Part shown: in pieces, positions 1 through 10,900 of the stretch
How the letters are laid out: each line of letters begins with the position of its first letter
How positions within the stretch are numbered: position 1 is the first letter of the stretch
From: Telmatactis stephensoni
Taxonomy: Eukaryota; Cnidaria; Anthozoa; Actiniaria; Isophelliidae
Reading direction: 5' to 3'
DNA: 64,000 nt
Assembly (NCBI GenBank): GCA_029948255.1
Contig: JALIZF010001231.1
Span: 124,001 to 188,000, forward strand
Position numbers and translations under genes: made by a program
The notes under the pieces: model-generated
Told to the model about the DNA's origin: nothing
Databases searched by the model: none
Seen by the model: the letters and a program-made list of their open reading frames with translations, nothing else

Positions 1-96
1 TTGTCTTCACCTTAGCAGACCGTACCAAGCCGTTGCCGCTGTTGGCGTAAACTTCTAAGACTCTGCCCAGGGGCCATGAAGAGCGTGAAACAGTGG

Positions 97-192
97 AACT
101 TAATGTAATGGACAATTACACTAGGTAGCGTTCAAATTGGTGTTTTAATGACTTTAATCGCTGCCTAGTGTAATTGTCCATTACATTAAGTT
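97..192. repeat. Near-perfect 34-bp palindrome, terminal-repeat-like
   Basis: Arms 97-130 and 159-192 are reverse complements with one mismatch around a 28-bp centre. The inner part (102-185) starts TGTAATGGACAATTACAC and ends GTGTAATTGTCCATTACA, so it has TG...CA ends like a very short LTR or a foldback MITE. The right part (128-185) is repeated at 1027-1083, just after the gag-like ORF. This suggests the two copies bound a small element, but no target duplication was identified. Confidence 0.7.
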
Positions 193-330
193 CAAATTTG
201 TAGCTTACAAGTGAGACGCTTTGTTCAGCCTCCATCTATACATTCACTTCAATTGACTTTCTATCAAGTTCTGTAAACGCCACGAGGTCAATGGAATGAT
301 CGGAATGATCGGATTGTTCATCTGTTAACG

Positions 331-1071
331 ATGGTAAACAGCGAAACTTCCACGAAATCATTGTTTGAGTTAAAGGCTTCAAGAACAGCAATCAAGGGTT
401 GGATAACAAAAAGATATAATGAAATCAAGGAACTCATGAATGATTTTAAAAACGGTGAGAAAGTAAAGAGCAAATATCAAGGGTTACAGGAGATTATCAA
501 CGACTTCCTGTGTGCTCATGACGCATACCACAAGGAACTCACTGATGAAAGCGAAATTCGAGATTTGTCAGAATACCTCGAAAATACCGAAAAATCCCTG
601 AGTGGTATGACAAGTGAAATTCAAGCATGGCTCTCAGAGTTCGAACTCCTGTCTGCGAGCTTCGATTCCGGTAAACAAACGGTCACCGAGGGCAACTCAA
701 TTTGCCCAAGCGATTCTGCAAGCAACGTGACTAGAAGGTCAAAGGCGTCACAAAGATCTAGTAGTTCGGTTGTTTCCAAGGCAACAAGCACCAGTAGCTT
801 AAGGGCTAAAGCCGCCGCAAGAAAGGCAGCTTTAGAAGCGGAAGCAGCTAAATTGAGAGAGCTTCAGGCTATAGAAGACGAAGAACTACGCTTGAAACAG
901 CAGAAACGGAACTTACAAATCGAGACTGAGATTGCTAAAGCCACAGCTGAGGAAAACGCTCTCTCTGACTTTGCAGCGAGCACGATGTTAAACCCATCTG
1001 GAAGGAAGCATATGCAGAATCGAAGTGCGTTCAAATTGGTGTTTAATGACTTTAATCGCTACCTAGTGTAA
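331..1071 (+). pseudogene. Gag-like N-terminal fragment of a retroelement (BEL/Pao-type suspected)
   Basis: This is a 246-residue open frame beginning MVNSETSTKS. Residues 10-110 are predicted helical. Residues 150-215 form a highly charged Ala/Lys/Glu coiled coil (for example ARKAALEAEAAKLRELQ). A helical N-terminus followed by such a coiled coil is seen in gag-like parts of cnidarian BEL/Pao polyproteins. The last ~19 residues are encoded by the repeat also found at 128-185, so the frame ends because terminal-repeat DNA follows it, and the protease/RT part is missing. No CCHC knuckle is visible. Family assignment is by resemblance only; it could be another coiled-coil gag. Confidence 0.4.
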
Positions 1072-1083
1072 TTGTCCGTTACA
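1027..1083. repeat. Second copy of the 128-185 repeat
   Basis: This stretch matches 128-185 with a one-base length difference and a few substitutions, and ends GTGTAATTGTCCGTTACA. It supplies the stop region of the gag-like ORF. It may be the right terminal repeat of a small or internally deleted element spanning about 102-1083. Confidence 0.6.
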
Positions 1084-1244
1084 GGCTGCTTGACAATCAA
1101 TCTTGCAATTATACCATAGACATAATTTTAAAAAAAAGGATAATGCAATTAGAATAATTACTGCATTTATATATAAGTACATTGGGCTTTAGACATCAAT
1201 AGCAGCAGCTCAATAACAGATTAGTTGAGAAAAGAGAGTTTAGT

Positions 1245-2152
1245 TTATTTACCTCTACATCGTATGTTATTGTTCATTGACTTCTTCTTCCCCTCCTTCT
1301 TCCTTTCTCCTTCTTCATCGTCTCCTTCTTCTTCTTCTTCTCCTCCTCCTTCTTCCTCCTCTCCTTCTTCTTCGTCTCCTTCTTTGAACCCTTCGTATTG
1401 GCCATCCTCAGAAGGAAATTGCTTCTGTATGGCATTGTATGCACAGCAAGGCAAGGGAAGCTGCTTCGAGCATCCAATGTATGCCCAGACAAGACATGTA
1501 AACTGTTTGTATGATACTGATCGTAGAAACCTACATATCAATAAATTCTTGTTATTATTGTTCTAAGCAAGTAAGATGTAGAATATGTATGAATTATACA
1601 GGCAAATAAAAAATTGCAGAGGTAAACCAAATAGTCTTTACTCACTGGGCCTTTCCTGTCAGTCCTTGATTGTACAACGTGTATCGCTTGTTCTTTCGAG
1701 TCTTCAAGCCTATGACTGCAATTTGTAGAACCCATTCATCAAGGCAACATACTCAAAAGCGTGGGTGCAATGTAATGCAGACTGGTGGTTGTTCTTGACT
1801 GTCTGTAGCTGACTCATTCTGCTCTACACATCGGTCAATTTCTGAGCAGCAAAAACATTCTTCAGGGTTTGAGACTAGATCCAAAGAACAATGCATACAT
1901 TTGCACCTACAATGAAAGAAAGATGATCAGAAACTGACAAGAACAACAATAGCACTAAATGAACTCATTCTTCTTTTTCTTCTTCAACTTCGAGCTGATA
2001 TTCAGCTCGTTCTTCCTCGGTAGCAGTAGTAGTAAATCTTCAGAATCACAAAACAATCCAACATCCTGTTCAGACACAGATGTTAGCTCAGAATCTGATA
2101 AACTATCAGAAAAATAGGAGCTAGACGAAGAAGAAACCACACTATCAGACAT
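1245..2152 (-). pseudogene. P2X7-type intracellular (ballast) domain protein, decayed three-exon gene
   Basis: Three minus-strand exons can be read. Exon 1 (about 2152-1966) starts MSDSVVSSSSSSY and is Ser/acid-rich. Exon 2 (1906-1646) follows an acceptor ending TTGTAG and carries Cys-rich CKCMHC...EECFCC and then a CITLHPRF motif; it ends at a GTGAGT donor. Exon 3 (1530-1245) continues in phase with YKQF...CC...KQFPSEDGQYEGFK and ends in a Glu/Lys-rich tail that is the CT-rich stretch at 1280-1385. The order of these motifs is that of the P2X purinoceptor 7 cytoplasmic domain, which occurs as stand-alone multicopy genes in invertebrates. There is no channel part. Breaks: a TGA inside exon 2 after HPRF, and the end of exon 1 only fits in another frame (TEEERAEYQLEVEEE) without a canonical donor. 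Confidence 0.7.
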
Positions 2153-2554
2153 ATTGTCATTGAAATATCGTCAAAAAGTTTATAGTTCTTTAAGTGAGAG
2201 CGCTAACAGCATTTTGACAGCTTTTTAAAGTGCTAGGATTTTCGTAGTAGTCCCCCTTTAAACAAAAAACCTTACTATTTTCTTCATCAAGGTTGTGGCT
2301 TATTTGCTGATGTGGCTAATGGATACAAGTCTGAAAAATATTGTTTACAGGTGTACTGACATATAAAAATTATCAGTTCATAAATGTGGTGGCACATTTT
2401 TGGAATGATTTTGAAAATTAATCATTCACTCCAGTGCCTGTGAAAGTGGTTAAATATTTAATAACTTTTCTTCAGTGAATTACATTTTTCAAATCTTTGA
2501 GTGACGATTTTACCCCTAATACAAGAATATGCATTTTTAATTTGTCTTTTAGAA

Positions 2555-3052
2555 TGATAACAAGATGAAGTTAATCCAGAGCCTAATTGTCCATGATGCA
2601 ATTGGTAAGCAAAAAACTGCGCTGGACCAAAAGAGGGATGGTCTTGAAATACTTTGATTTGGGGAAAGGATGAAAGTTCATCTTGATGTTTTCAAGATGA
2701 ACCCTAAAGCTGAGAAAGTTAAGGAGTCCTTTGTATTCCCAGCTAAGATGAGTGATGATGAAAGAACCATGGTGTGGTTCCTGGAAGAGTACATCATGTC
2801 ATCAGCATCAAAGGCCCTCAAGGATCTCTTAATTTTTGCCACAAGAGCACCCTGTCTGCCATATTTTGGTTTAGGGAGGATCAAAGTAGAGTTTGCCTGA
2901 TGCTGATTCAATTTTTTCTTCAACTTGTTTAAGAAAACCAACTTTTCCAAGGAAGTTTCCAGACAAGCATACCTTTACAGTTTCCATCAAGGCTGTATGT
3001 GATAATGCCGGAAGGGCATTTACAAGTATGTGAGAGTTTGTTATAAAGATTT
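2555..3052 (+). pseudogene. HECT-like C-terminal fragment
   Basis: Broken frames read LIVHDAIGKQKTALDQ, then MKVHLDVFKMNPKAEKVKES, KALKDLLIFATRAPCLPYFG and, after a frame change near 2898, DSIFSSTCLRKPTFPRKFPD. The sequence of features (FAT near LP..G, then STC followed by LP-like and a conserved F) resembles the C-lobe of HECT ubiquitin ligases, which includes the catalytic TC pair. Stops near 2653 and the frame change show it is not functional as it stands. HECT-like domains are common in repeat-associated cnidarian genes. Resemblance is moderate. Confidence 0.45.
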
Positions 3053-3609
3053 TACCATAGTAGTGGCAAACAGCAAGCAAATTATTGGTTTGCAACCATT
3101 CCCAGGAGATTGGATCAAACAAGAAACAGCCAGTCAGCCACCAACATGGCTATCATTTCATTTGTTCAGTTTGTTCTCCTGTGAATTGTTGCAAATCAAA
3201 AATATTGTGTACCAGGCATCTTAGACTCCCATCCACTTGGCTCATTCTTTTCTCTTTCTGTTTTGACATTCAAGCAACTCATTTCAGTTTTGTATGGAAT
3301 CTTTTCACTGTGTTCTACATACCCTCACAAGGTTCAATAAGACAAAACCAATGTCATGTTTATGTTAATGTAATGCAATGCAATGCAATGCAGTGTTGGT
3401 AAAGGTGCAGATGTCTGGCACTCAAGAAAACTGATATAGTAGATTATGTTATTGAATAAGGATTTTGATGCCAAAATCTGGTCTAGCTAGAATCTTTTCT
3501 CTGGGTTATTTATGTTTTTATCTACAAATCAACATAAACGTTTAGAACGTTTTATGTTTTTGTCTACAAATAAACATAACTGTTTACAACGGTTGACAAG
3601 CTTCTTCAA

Positions 3610-4510
3610 AAACCCAGAGAAAAGTGACTCCCTCCTCTAGATAGTGCCCTATCATCCAAGTCTTGCATATTGGATCCCCTACCTGCCGTGGTTCTCAAAG
3701 AGTGTATTCATGTATTACTTCCAACTATTATCCTGATTGTTAATCTATCACTGTCTACTGGATCTTTCCCTAGCTCATTGAAGACTGCTGCAATTTCGCC
3801 TCTCTTGAAGAAACCTGATGCTAATTCATCTCAAATGTTATTGAAAAAGCAGTGGCTGTAACATAACATAACATTCGTAAGATTAGGAAGTACTTGACTA
3901 CCAGTGCGACAGAAATTGATACAGAATACTGCTGCTTGTATTGTTGCTTCTGCGAAGAAGTATGATCACCTTACTCCAATCCTATCTGCATTACATTTGT
4001 TACCGGTCCAGTATCATATTGTTTTCAAGAGCCTGCTAACTGTTTACAAAGCAATGAACAGTATGGCACCACAATATATGTGACCTACTATGTTTTTGAT
4101 TGAGTATGGGTATACGTTGTTTACATTCCAGTACACAAGATCTACTGTATGAACCTAATTCCAACTTGAAGACTTATGGTGACAGAGCTTTTTTCAAACT
4201 TCGCCCTAACAATCTGGAATAAGCTCCCTTATGATCTTAGGCATTGTTCAACACTTGGAACTTTCCATTTGAATGACTTTTATCAGTATTCCATTATTGT
4301 TTTACTTTATATATTGACATTTATTCATATGAAGGTCCTTATATGTATTGTTGAAATGTGCTTTCAAACGAACAATATCAATTAATAATTTTAATTTCAG
4401 GTTTCGTTTTTATTTTCTATACATATATATATATATTAGAATTGTAAAGTGCTATGAACAATTATTGCTAGATATGTAAATAAAGTTTTATTATTATTTT
4501 ATTATTATTG
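3610..4510 (+). mobile_element. Internally deleted, 5'-truncated CR1-like LINE
   Basis: An RT fragment at 3670-3850 (LSLSTGSFPSSLKTAAISPL) is followed by frame-broken post-RT sequence. This includes KYDHLTPIL-like DNA near 3960 and LKTYGDRAFFKLRPNN with LPYDLRHCSTLGTF at 4160-4265, which are C-terminal motifs of CR1-group LINE ORF2. The RT palm (YADD) is missing between them. The 3' end runs into a TTATTATT tail at 4490-4510, the usual microsatellite-like end of these elements. Confidence 0.75.
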
Positions 4511-5780
4511 TTACAATTTTTTGTAAAATATTGTATTATTGTATATGGAATATTTGCACGCAAATAGGATTTTTATGTTTTCTCTTGGCTGTATTTATTT
4601 GAGCATTATTTAGAGGCATTATGTAATTGTGTAATCGTAGGTCTTTGTGTAGGAGCATTCATACATGTGAGGTCGGTATAGGGTACTGGAGTAGTGGCAA
4701 TTTGAGTGACCCCCCCCCCCCTCCCACTGAGGACAGCACAACACGTGAGCTGTCAGGTGAAGTGATTCATTCTGGTCCTGACTTTAAATAATAAGCTGGT
4801 AGCTTCAATTTTAGAGGTCGATTTAGTTTCTAAATTCTTTTGGGGTGACTTTCTCGATCTTCAACACGTCCAAGTTTGTCGAGGGACCTGATTTCTACAG
4901 CTCACAAGTATGACTATCTCTGAGAGAACAAGAAAAGTCAGTTACATTCCAGCGTAGTGCCGAACCGAGTAGCTGGTACCGCTTCATTATTAGTTTATGT
5001 TCATAAATTAGAAGGCGAAGAGCCACTTGTGGATGTACTTCTAATATACCATTATTATTATTATTATTATTACTGTTGTTGTTGTTGTTGTTGTTGTTAT
5101 TATTGTTATTATTATTATTAATTATTATTGTTGTTATTATTATTATTATGTTCAATGTCATTATCATCAACAACCATCATCATTCGATTATCGCCCTCAC
5201 TATCATGCTCAATTTTTATGTTTGTTCCAAGAAGGCTACGTCCGAGGTATGGAATTTTTATTTATTTTTGTTCCAAGAAGGCTACGTCCGAGGTATGGAA
5301 CTTTGTTTATGTTTTTTATTTTGTTGGCAGTTATGGGGCTTGCTGTCTGCATCGAGCTCTCTTGTCTTGACAAGGCTTGTCCCAGCCATATTTTGTTATT
5401 ACCTGTGAGGTTACGCCCTCCAGGGTTATTATTACCTGCGAGGCTACGCCCTCCAGGGTTATTACCTGCGAGGTTACGCCCTCCAGGGTTGTTATTACCT
5501 GCGAGGTTACGCCCTCTGTGTTGAGTTATTGCCTTGCCCAGTAAACGAGCTTCAGGAAAAGCAGCAGCACATCTTAATAGTTTTGTGTGGCACAGACAGG
5601 GGAAAACATAAATAAATGTATAGTGTGGAAATAAAGAACCTCTGAACCTTAAAACTCAAAGCTAGGTATTTTTGGGTGGTCATGCAGCAAACATTCAGAG
5701 TTGTTACTGTACAATGCTTTGCTGTAAAAAAAACAATTGAGATTGTTACAAAAAAGTAAGGTTGCAAAGTCAAATGAAAT
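4511..5780. repeat. Non-coding stretch with micro- and minisatellites
   Basis: No gene seen. A TTA/TTG trinucleotide array lies at 5050-5150. A ~55-bp unit containing CCAAGAAGGCTACGTCCGAG is duplicated at 5226-5300. Four copies of a ~33-bp unit (ACCTGCGAGGTTACGCCCTC plus CAGGGTTATT) lie at 5400-5515. A C10 run is at 4711-4720. Open frames across the arrays are Leu-rich or repeat-encoded artefacts. Confidence 0.75.
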
Positions 5781-6335
5781 TATCTTTATTATATTAAGTC
5801 ATCATTACACAATTCCTGACAAGTAGATGATAGTGACACTTGGCAAAATAATTTGGTGCACATAAGTATGCATTGTTGCATGGATTAGATTCTTCTCAAT
5901 TAGGCATATTATCCTAGTCAATGAACATTGTTGTTAAGCCTGAAGCAACAGGAAAGTTCCACAATAACACACATGTACTGTACCCATTATTCAATCTAAT
6001 ATGTATTCAAGTTAAGTTCAACTCATAACTTTTGACTGTAATCTTTTCAGCCTGTATGACTGGGGTCCACTAAATCAAAATAACAAATGGAAATATAAGA
6101 ATAAAGGTCATCAACAAGAAATAATGATAATGATAGCCACTGATTTAGATTTAAAGAGAAATCATTTTGTTGCAGTAATGCAATGTTTTTATATTTGATT
6201 GTCCATTTACCAAAACTAAAATGAGGTATTTGGTGGGATGGTTAGTGCTAAGAAAACCTTACTGAATTATGCATAGTTATCTGTTTAGTAAAGTAAGGGA
6301 AGTGTCTGAAATATGGGCCTGTCTGGGAAAAACCA
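5781..6335. other. No recognisable feature
   Basis: AT-rich sequence without a supported exon or repeat. It may contain decayed upstream sequence of the following hAT transposase fragment. Confidence 0.5.
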
Positions 6336-6899
6336 ATGATCAATATATCAAAAACAGTTAGGGCCCCACTATCAAATGCTGGTTTGGTTTGTTCTCTCCA
6401 CGACCTGCTGGAAGAATGGCATTCTCTGGTTGATTATACCAACCGTTACCTGGACCCTTCCCAGACCCCATACTTACGTGTGTGGAGGAGAATCTTTGAT
6501 TCTGCACAAAAAGATCAGTGGAGTAATGTTCTCATCCTTGTTGAGCTTTTATTCTGTATTCCGATTTCCAATGCTAAAGTTGAAAGGTTATTTTCACTGA
6601 TGAAAAGAATCAAGTCAGACTCCAGAGCATCTCTTAGTGAAGATACCCTCAACAGTTTGGTCTGCATATGCATTGAGGGCCCAAAGTTTGAGGATTACAA
6701 CCCAACTTCTGCGATGCAGTTATGGTCGGCAAGTATTGTTTGTTGTCCACAGCAAAGCAAACGTAAGAAATACAAGAACAAAAAAAAACAGAAACCTAGA
6801 GTGCTAATCGATCAGGATGAATCCTCCTCTGAAGCTGAAACTAATGATGAGTCATCTGAAGAAACTGAGCCGGAAAAAGGCAGCAGTCAAATTGTCTGA
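6336..6899 (+). CDS. hAT transposase C-terminal exon (dimerisation region)
   Basis: The reading frame enters before 6336 and ends at 6899. Residues 50-110 contain VELLFCIPISNAKVERLFSL and LSEDTLNSLVCICIEGP. This is the C-terminal dimerisation motif of hAT transposases (the SNA..ER.FS..K.IK pattern), as also found in zinc finger 862-like proteins. The tail is Lys-rich and then very acidic (about residues 150-187). The catalytic RNase H-like core and BED finger are absent from the window, so this is a last exon or a fragment. No hAT terminal repeats were found. Confidence 0.75.
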   Translation: MINISKTVRAPLSNAGLVCSLHDLLEEWHSLVDYTNRYLDPSQTPYLRVWRRIFDSAQKDQWSNVLILVELLFCIPISNAKVERLFSLMKRIKSDSRASLSEDTLNSLVCICIEGPKFEDYNPTSAMQLWSASIVCCPQQSKRKKYKNKKKQKPRVLIDQDESSSEAETNDESSEETEPEKGSSQIV

Positions 6900-7379
6900 C
6901 ACTTTATGTAAAGCTCAGATTGACTTGTCCCCAGTCGTCTCACTCAAAAACAAAGGCAGGGACTTGTCCTCAAAAAGGGAAGGGGATCATTTGCGTTTTT
7001 TCGTTTTGCCCTTGACTCTTTGCACGCACATTTTTGTGAGTTTTAGGAGATGACTTAGGACGAGTCAGCAGCTCAGAGCTGTTGTGCTGCTCAGGTCTGC
7101 TCACCAGAAAACAAGAATTAAGAATATACCACTGACTTAGTTACAGCAGTAATTTATTCTAATCTATGAAACGATAAACTCAGACATCGTTTGCCCATTT
7201 ATTCAAGTTACATGAACTAAGTGTAATCTGCAGGGGGAACTTAATATCAGCATATAGAATTCTGTCATTCATTCTTTAATTTTCAAAACTGAGCTGAAAG
7301 TTAATGTTATTTTAATCAATGTACTTGATAGACTGATGATTTTTTATATACAGAGGAGGGTCCACTAGTATCGGACAAT
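6900..7379. other. No recognisable feature
   Basis: Downstream region of the hAT fragment; no supported coding sequence. Confidence 0.5.
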
Positions 7380-7481
7380 GCATTGTAAACTGGGAATCCA
7401 ATATGGCGTCTGGATCAAGAGCCATGTGTATTCAGGCATTTCTTTCTTTGTCCGAGGAAGCAATTGCGTGACTTGAATAAG
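7380..7481 (+). other. Candidate 5' exon with a short upstream ORF
   Basis: An ATG in good context at 7404 reads MASGSRAMCIQAFLSLSEEA and then stops. A plausible donor (AATAAG/GTAAGA) follows near 7480. The next exon would be the one starting near 7936, preceded by an acceptor TTTAG. This is a likely 5' untranslated exon, or a broken first coding exon, of the gene that follows. Confidence 0.35.
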
Positions 7482-7935
7482 GTAAGAAAGGTTAGAAAAT
7501 GGATTCATGAATAACAATAGTTACAATTTGCATAATCAGTTGTTTAAAATAACGCAAATATAGAGCTTCAAACGCTTGTCACTTATAGGCCGCTCAGTGT
7601 GACAGGGCAAATTCAAACATAGTTTTCTCAACGGTTGTTGCTAGCCACTTTTTTGAGTATTTTAAGTTTTAATAACTTCAAGTAAAAGTCCAGATATCTA
7701 AAAATAACGTAGATTAAAAATGACCAAAAGTGACCCACGATTTACAGTCTTTTAAGTACAAAACACTTGGTGTATTTTCGCGCGGAAAAATTGTGGCAAA
7801 GGACAAACGCGATTCGTATAAGGTTCGATATATTGTAGATTCACGTCTTTAAGAGTTTTTAAAATGCAATTTTGATCATATACGACTGAGTTTTATGTTA
7901 AACTAACCTCTATTGCTTCTGTTTTAAGGATTTAG

Positions 7936-10900
7936 ATGGATGGTGCTGGTGTAAAGCGTCCCAGTGTTGCAACTGGCGATACACCAAACAAACCAGTACC
8001 AAAACGCTGTCAATTGCTATCTAGAGCGAACTCTACTGCTAGAAAATCTTTGCATTTTTCTACACCACCATCAAAAAGTCCAGTGAAAAAGGTATTTTAA
8101 TGATTATAAATGATTTGGTTTTAGAAGTAAATCATGATACACTTTATTTACATGGCAATGATATTTAGCTTTTAAAACTTTGGCTGATCGTACACTATCT
8201 AAACTGCCTATAAAAATATTAAGTTTATGCCCCCTTAAATACCCATAATGTATTTACATAATGTATTTACAATATTGAATTGAAATGAGAACAATATAAA
8301 TATAATAGCAGTATGTACTAGTTTAAAAGAAATGCAATATTTATTCTCTGGTGCCTATTTCCTTATGAAACTTTGTAATATTTGTTAATCATTAGTTTCC
8401 ACTTTAACTCTGTACTTCCTACTTTTGAAATATGAGATATCATGCCACCAATTTTGTAAACCTAAACTGGACAATGTTTGTTTCTTAGAATCTACTTCAA
8501 TCTCTCAAACTTCACCAGCCAGGTACCACAAGTGGCAATTTAATGAGGACCGTGCCCTCATAGAATTTATCTCCTTGACCAAAACAGATCCCAGTTATGA
8601 ATGGCCAGAGAAATTAAGTGAATGGCCAACATTTAAACCAGGTCATAAACTATGGGAAGATGCAGCTAAGCACATTAGGGAGGCAACATCATCAAATTTT
8701 CTTCTTACAAGTAAGTATTAGTCTAAGTATTAGTCGAAATCTATAAAGTAATATTAAGAAGAGTATGTGTAGATGACTTATGAAAATTAAAGTTTTACTT
8801 CTTAAAGTTTCAAATTAAAAATTACACAATTCATTGTACTTTTGTGCTTATTTCCTTTTTGGTCTATGTAAGGTACACGTGTTCGTGGTCATTTGATAAA
8901 TAACCTGCAAGTGAAGTATAAAACTGTTGATGAAGCTGAAACATTTTGGATTGACACTAGCAGATTATCTTGACAATCTGAACTTGGACTCGACTGCCTC
9001 ATCTAAAAAGAAAAGTTCTGGAGTTGATAAGAAGGTGCAGACAATAGAGGAGGCCTTGTTTGTTCCTGTTGGTCCACAGCCTACACTGATTCCAACATTT
9101 AATGAAATCCAGGCTTCAATTCTCAATCTCAGTCATGCAAATAAACCGAAGTTCTTGGACTGGCTCTTTTTGCATCTAGCTGTTGCAAGTGGTATTGATG
9201 ATAACCCTTCAAATTGTGCCTCTCTATCATTGGAGGCAATGAAAAATTTAAAAGAAAAAGGAAAGCCAAATCTTGTTTACAGATTTGTCTACTTGTTGTC
9301 TACAAAAAGACCTGACGGCACTGATACACTTCTGCCAATGCAGCAGATGCCATTTGGCTTAATCCAGTACCAGATCATGTTCTTTTCATGTACCAATATC
9401 ATGCAGGTTAGTGCAATGATTACTCATTATACATATCCCACCATGGAGGGAATTAGAAATTCTGGAGGGGAGGGGAGTCAGAGAAGGAACAAAATTACAG
9501 AGTTTGTATGGAAGAAAAAAGGTTCGTTCCAGAGGGTACAAATTACAAATTCCCTCTTTGGTGGGGTATGGATATTTTTTGGAACTACACATTGTGAATC
9601 TTACAATAATGCATGATTTTATGCGTTTCTACAGTCTTCGTGAAATGCTAAAAATGAAAAGATAGATAAAATGTTAATGATCATAAAATCCATTGCTATG
9701 ACTAATTTCCTATTTGTTGTGAGATTTACATTTTGCATTATATTGTTTCTTTCAAATCAATGTTATTTGTCAAAAAAAAATGCCCTTGCAAATCACAATT
9801 TATCTCTGACAACCTTTTTGGAGTATACACATGATAAAAGATAAGGTTAAGTTTATAGAAGTTTGGGGGACTTTCGGGATGACATAATTTATAGTAACGT
9901 GTTTTTGTATTTGTTGCATTCTAGATATCTGTTCCCAATGATTTTGCTGTTTGGCATGAAACAATGTGCGCAGAGTTCCCTACCCATTTTAACCGTTTGT
10001 TCAGGGGGCCAATGTAGAGTTCTGTACCAGTTGAACAGCACAAAGACCCTTTAACAGTAAGGGAACAACTAGTTAGTCTATTATTCAACCTACATTGTGT
10101 TACACTGCATGATAAGAAAAATATTGTATTAGTATCAGCATGTCAAAATCCTTTCATCAGGTTATGAATAAGTTACCGCACTGTCTAATGTAGTGTCACT
10201 ATTCAATTTCTAGGTAAAAGTGAATGTTGCTGCACCAAGTTTACAATGGGTACAGAAGAGGACTGCAAAGTCAACATTCAGCAAAAAACCTGAAATTCAG
10301 GTTTGTTGCACATTATTTAACACATAGCCTAAAAATTGTTTTCTCAAAAATTTAGGCCTCTTAACAAAAGTTCAAAATGTTGGGAATTTGATGGCAATTC
10401 ATTTCTAAATCTAGATTGAAGCTTTGAAAAGCTTGAAAAAAGCACATCCCAAGGGGCACTTCTGGCTGAAAGTGGATGCCTGTGACCTGAAACCAGCTTT
10501 ACAAGAGTCTGTGAGGAACGAGTGGAATGGGGATATTGATCTGGGTGATGGCAAAGTGGAAGATCTTTACAAAGAGTACGTTAGAAGAAGATATCAGACA
10601 AAACTACCATCACCTGCCAACCGAGACAAGCTTGAAAAAATGGTGATTGAATTGATTGAGCAGGCAGCAGAAGACATACCATTCCTTGCTGAAGGACTGA
10701 GAGATGCTGATCAGGAGTATCGAAGCAAACTTGACAGCCAGCATACCTCAAAGGAACTACTAAAATCCCTTTGTTGGGAGAGAGTTGAGTATAACACTCT
10801 CCTTCTTCAAGCACACTCCTTCAAGAGCAAGTTGGAAAGCCTGTTGCCTTACCTGCACCCAAACTGTCCACGACTTGCAGATGTTGTGTCCTCCATCACA

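Noticed and set aside
1225..1566. Plus-strand open frame rich in Ser/Pro
   Set aside because: It is the complement of the Glu/Lys-coding CT-rich tract of the minus-strand P2X7-like gene; low complexity with no independent support.
5076..5524. Leu/Ile-rich and Arg/Pro-rich open frames
   Set aside because: They translate a TTA/TTG microsatellite and a 33-bp minisatellite.
9386..9592. Minus-strand open frame of 68 codons
   Set aside because: It lies within a MITE; the same reading recurs in the copy at 61289-61502.
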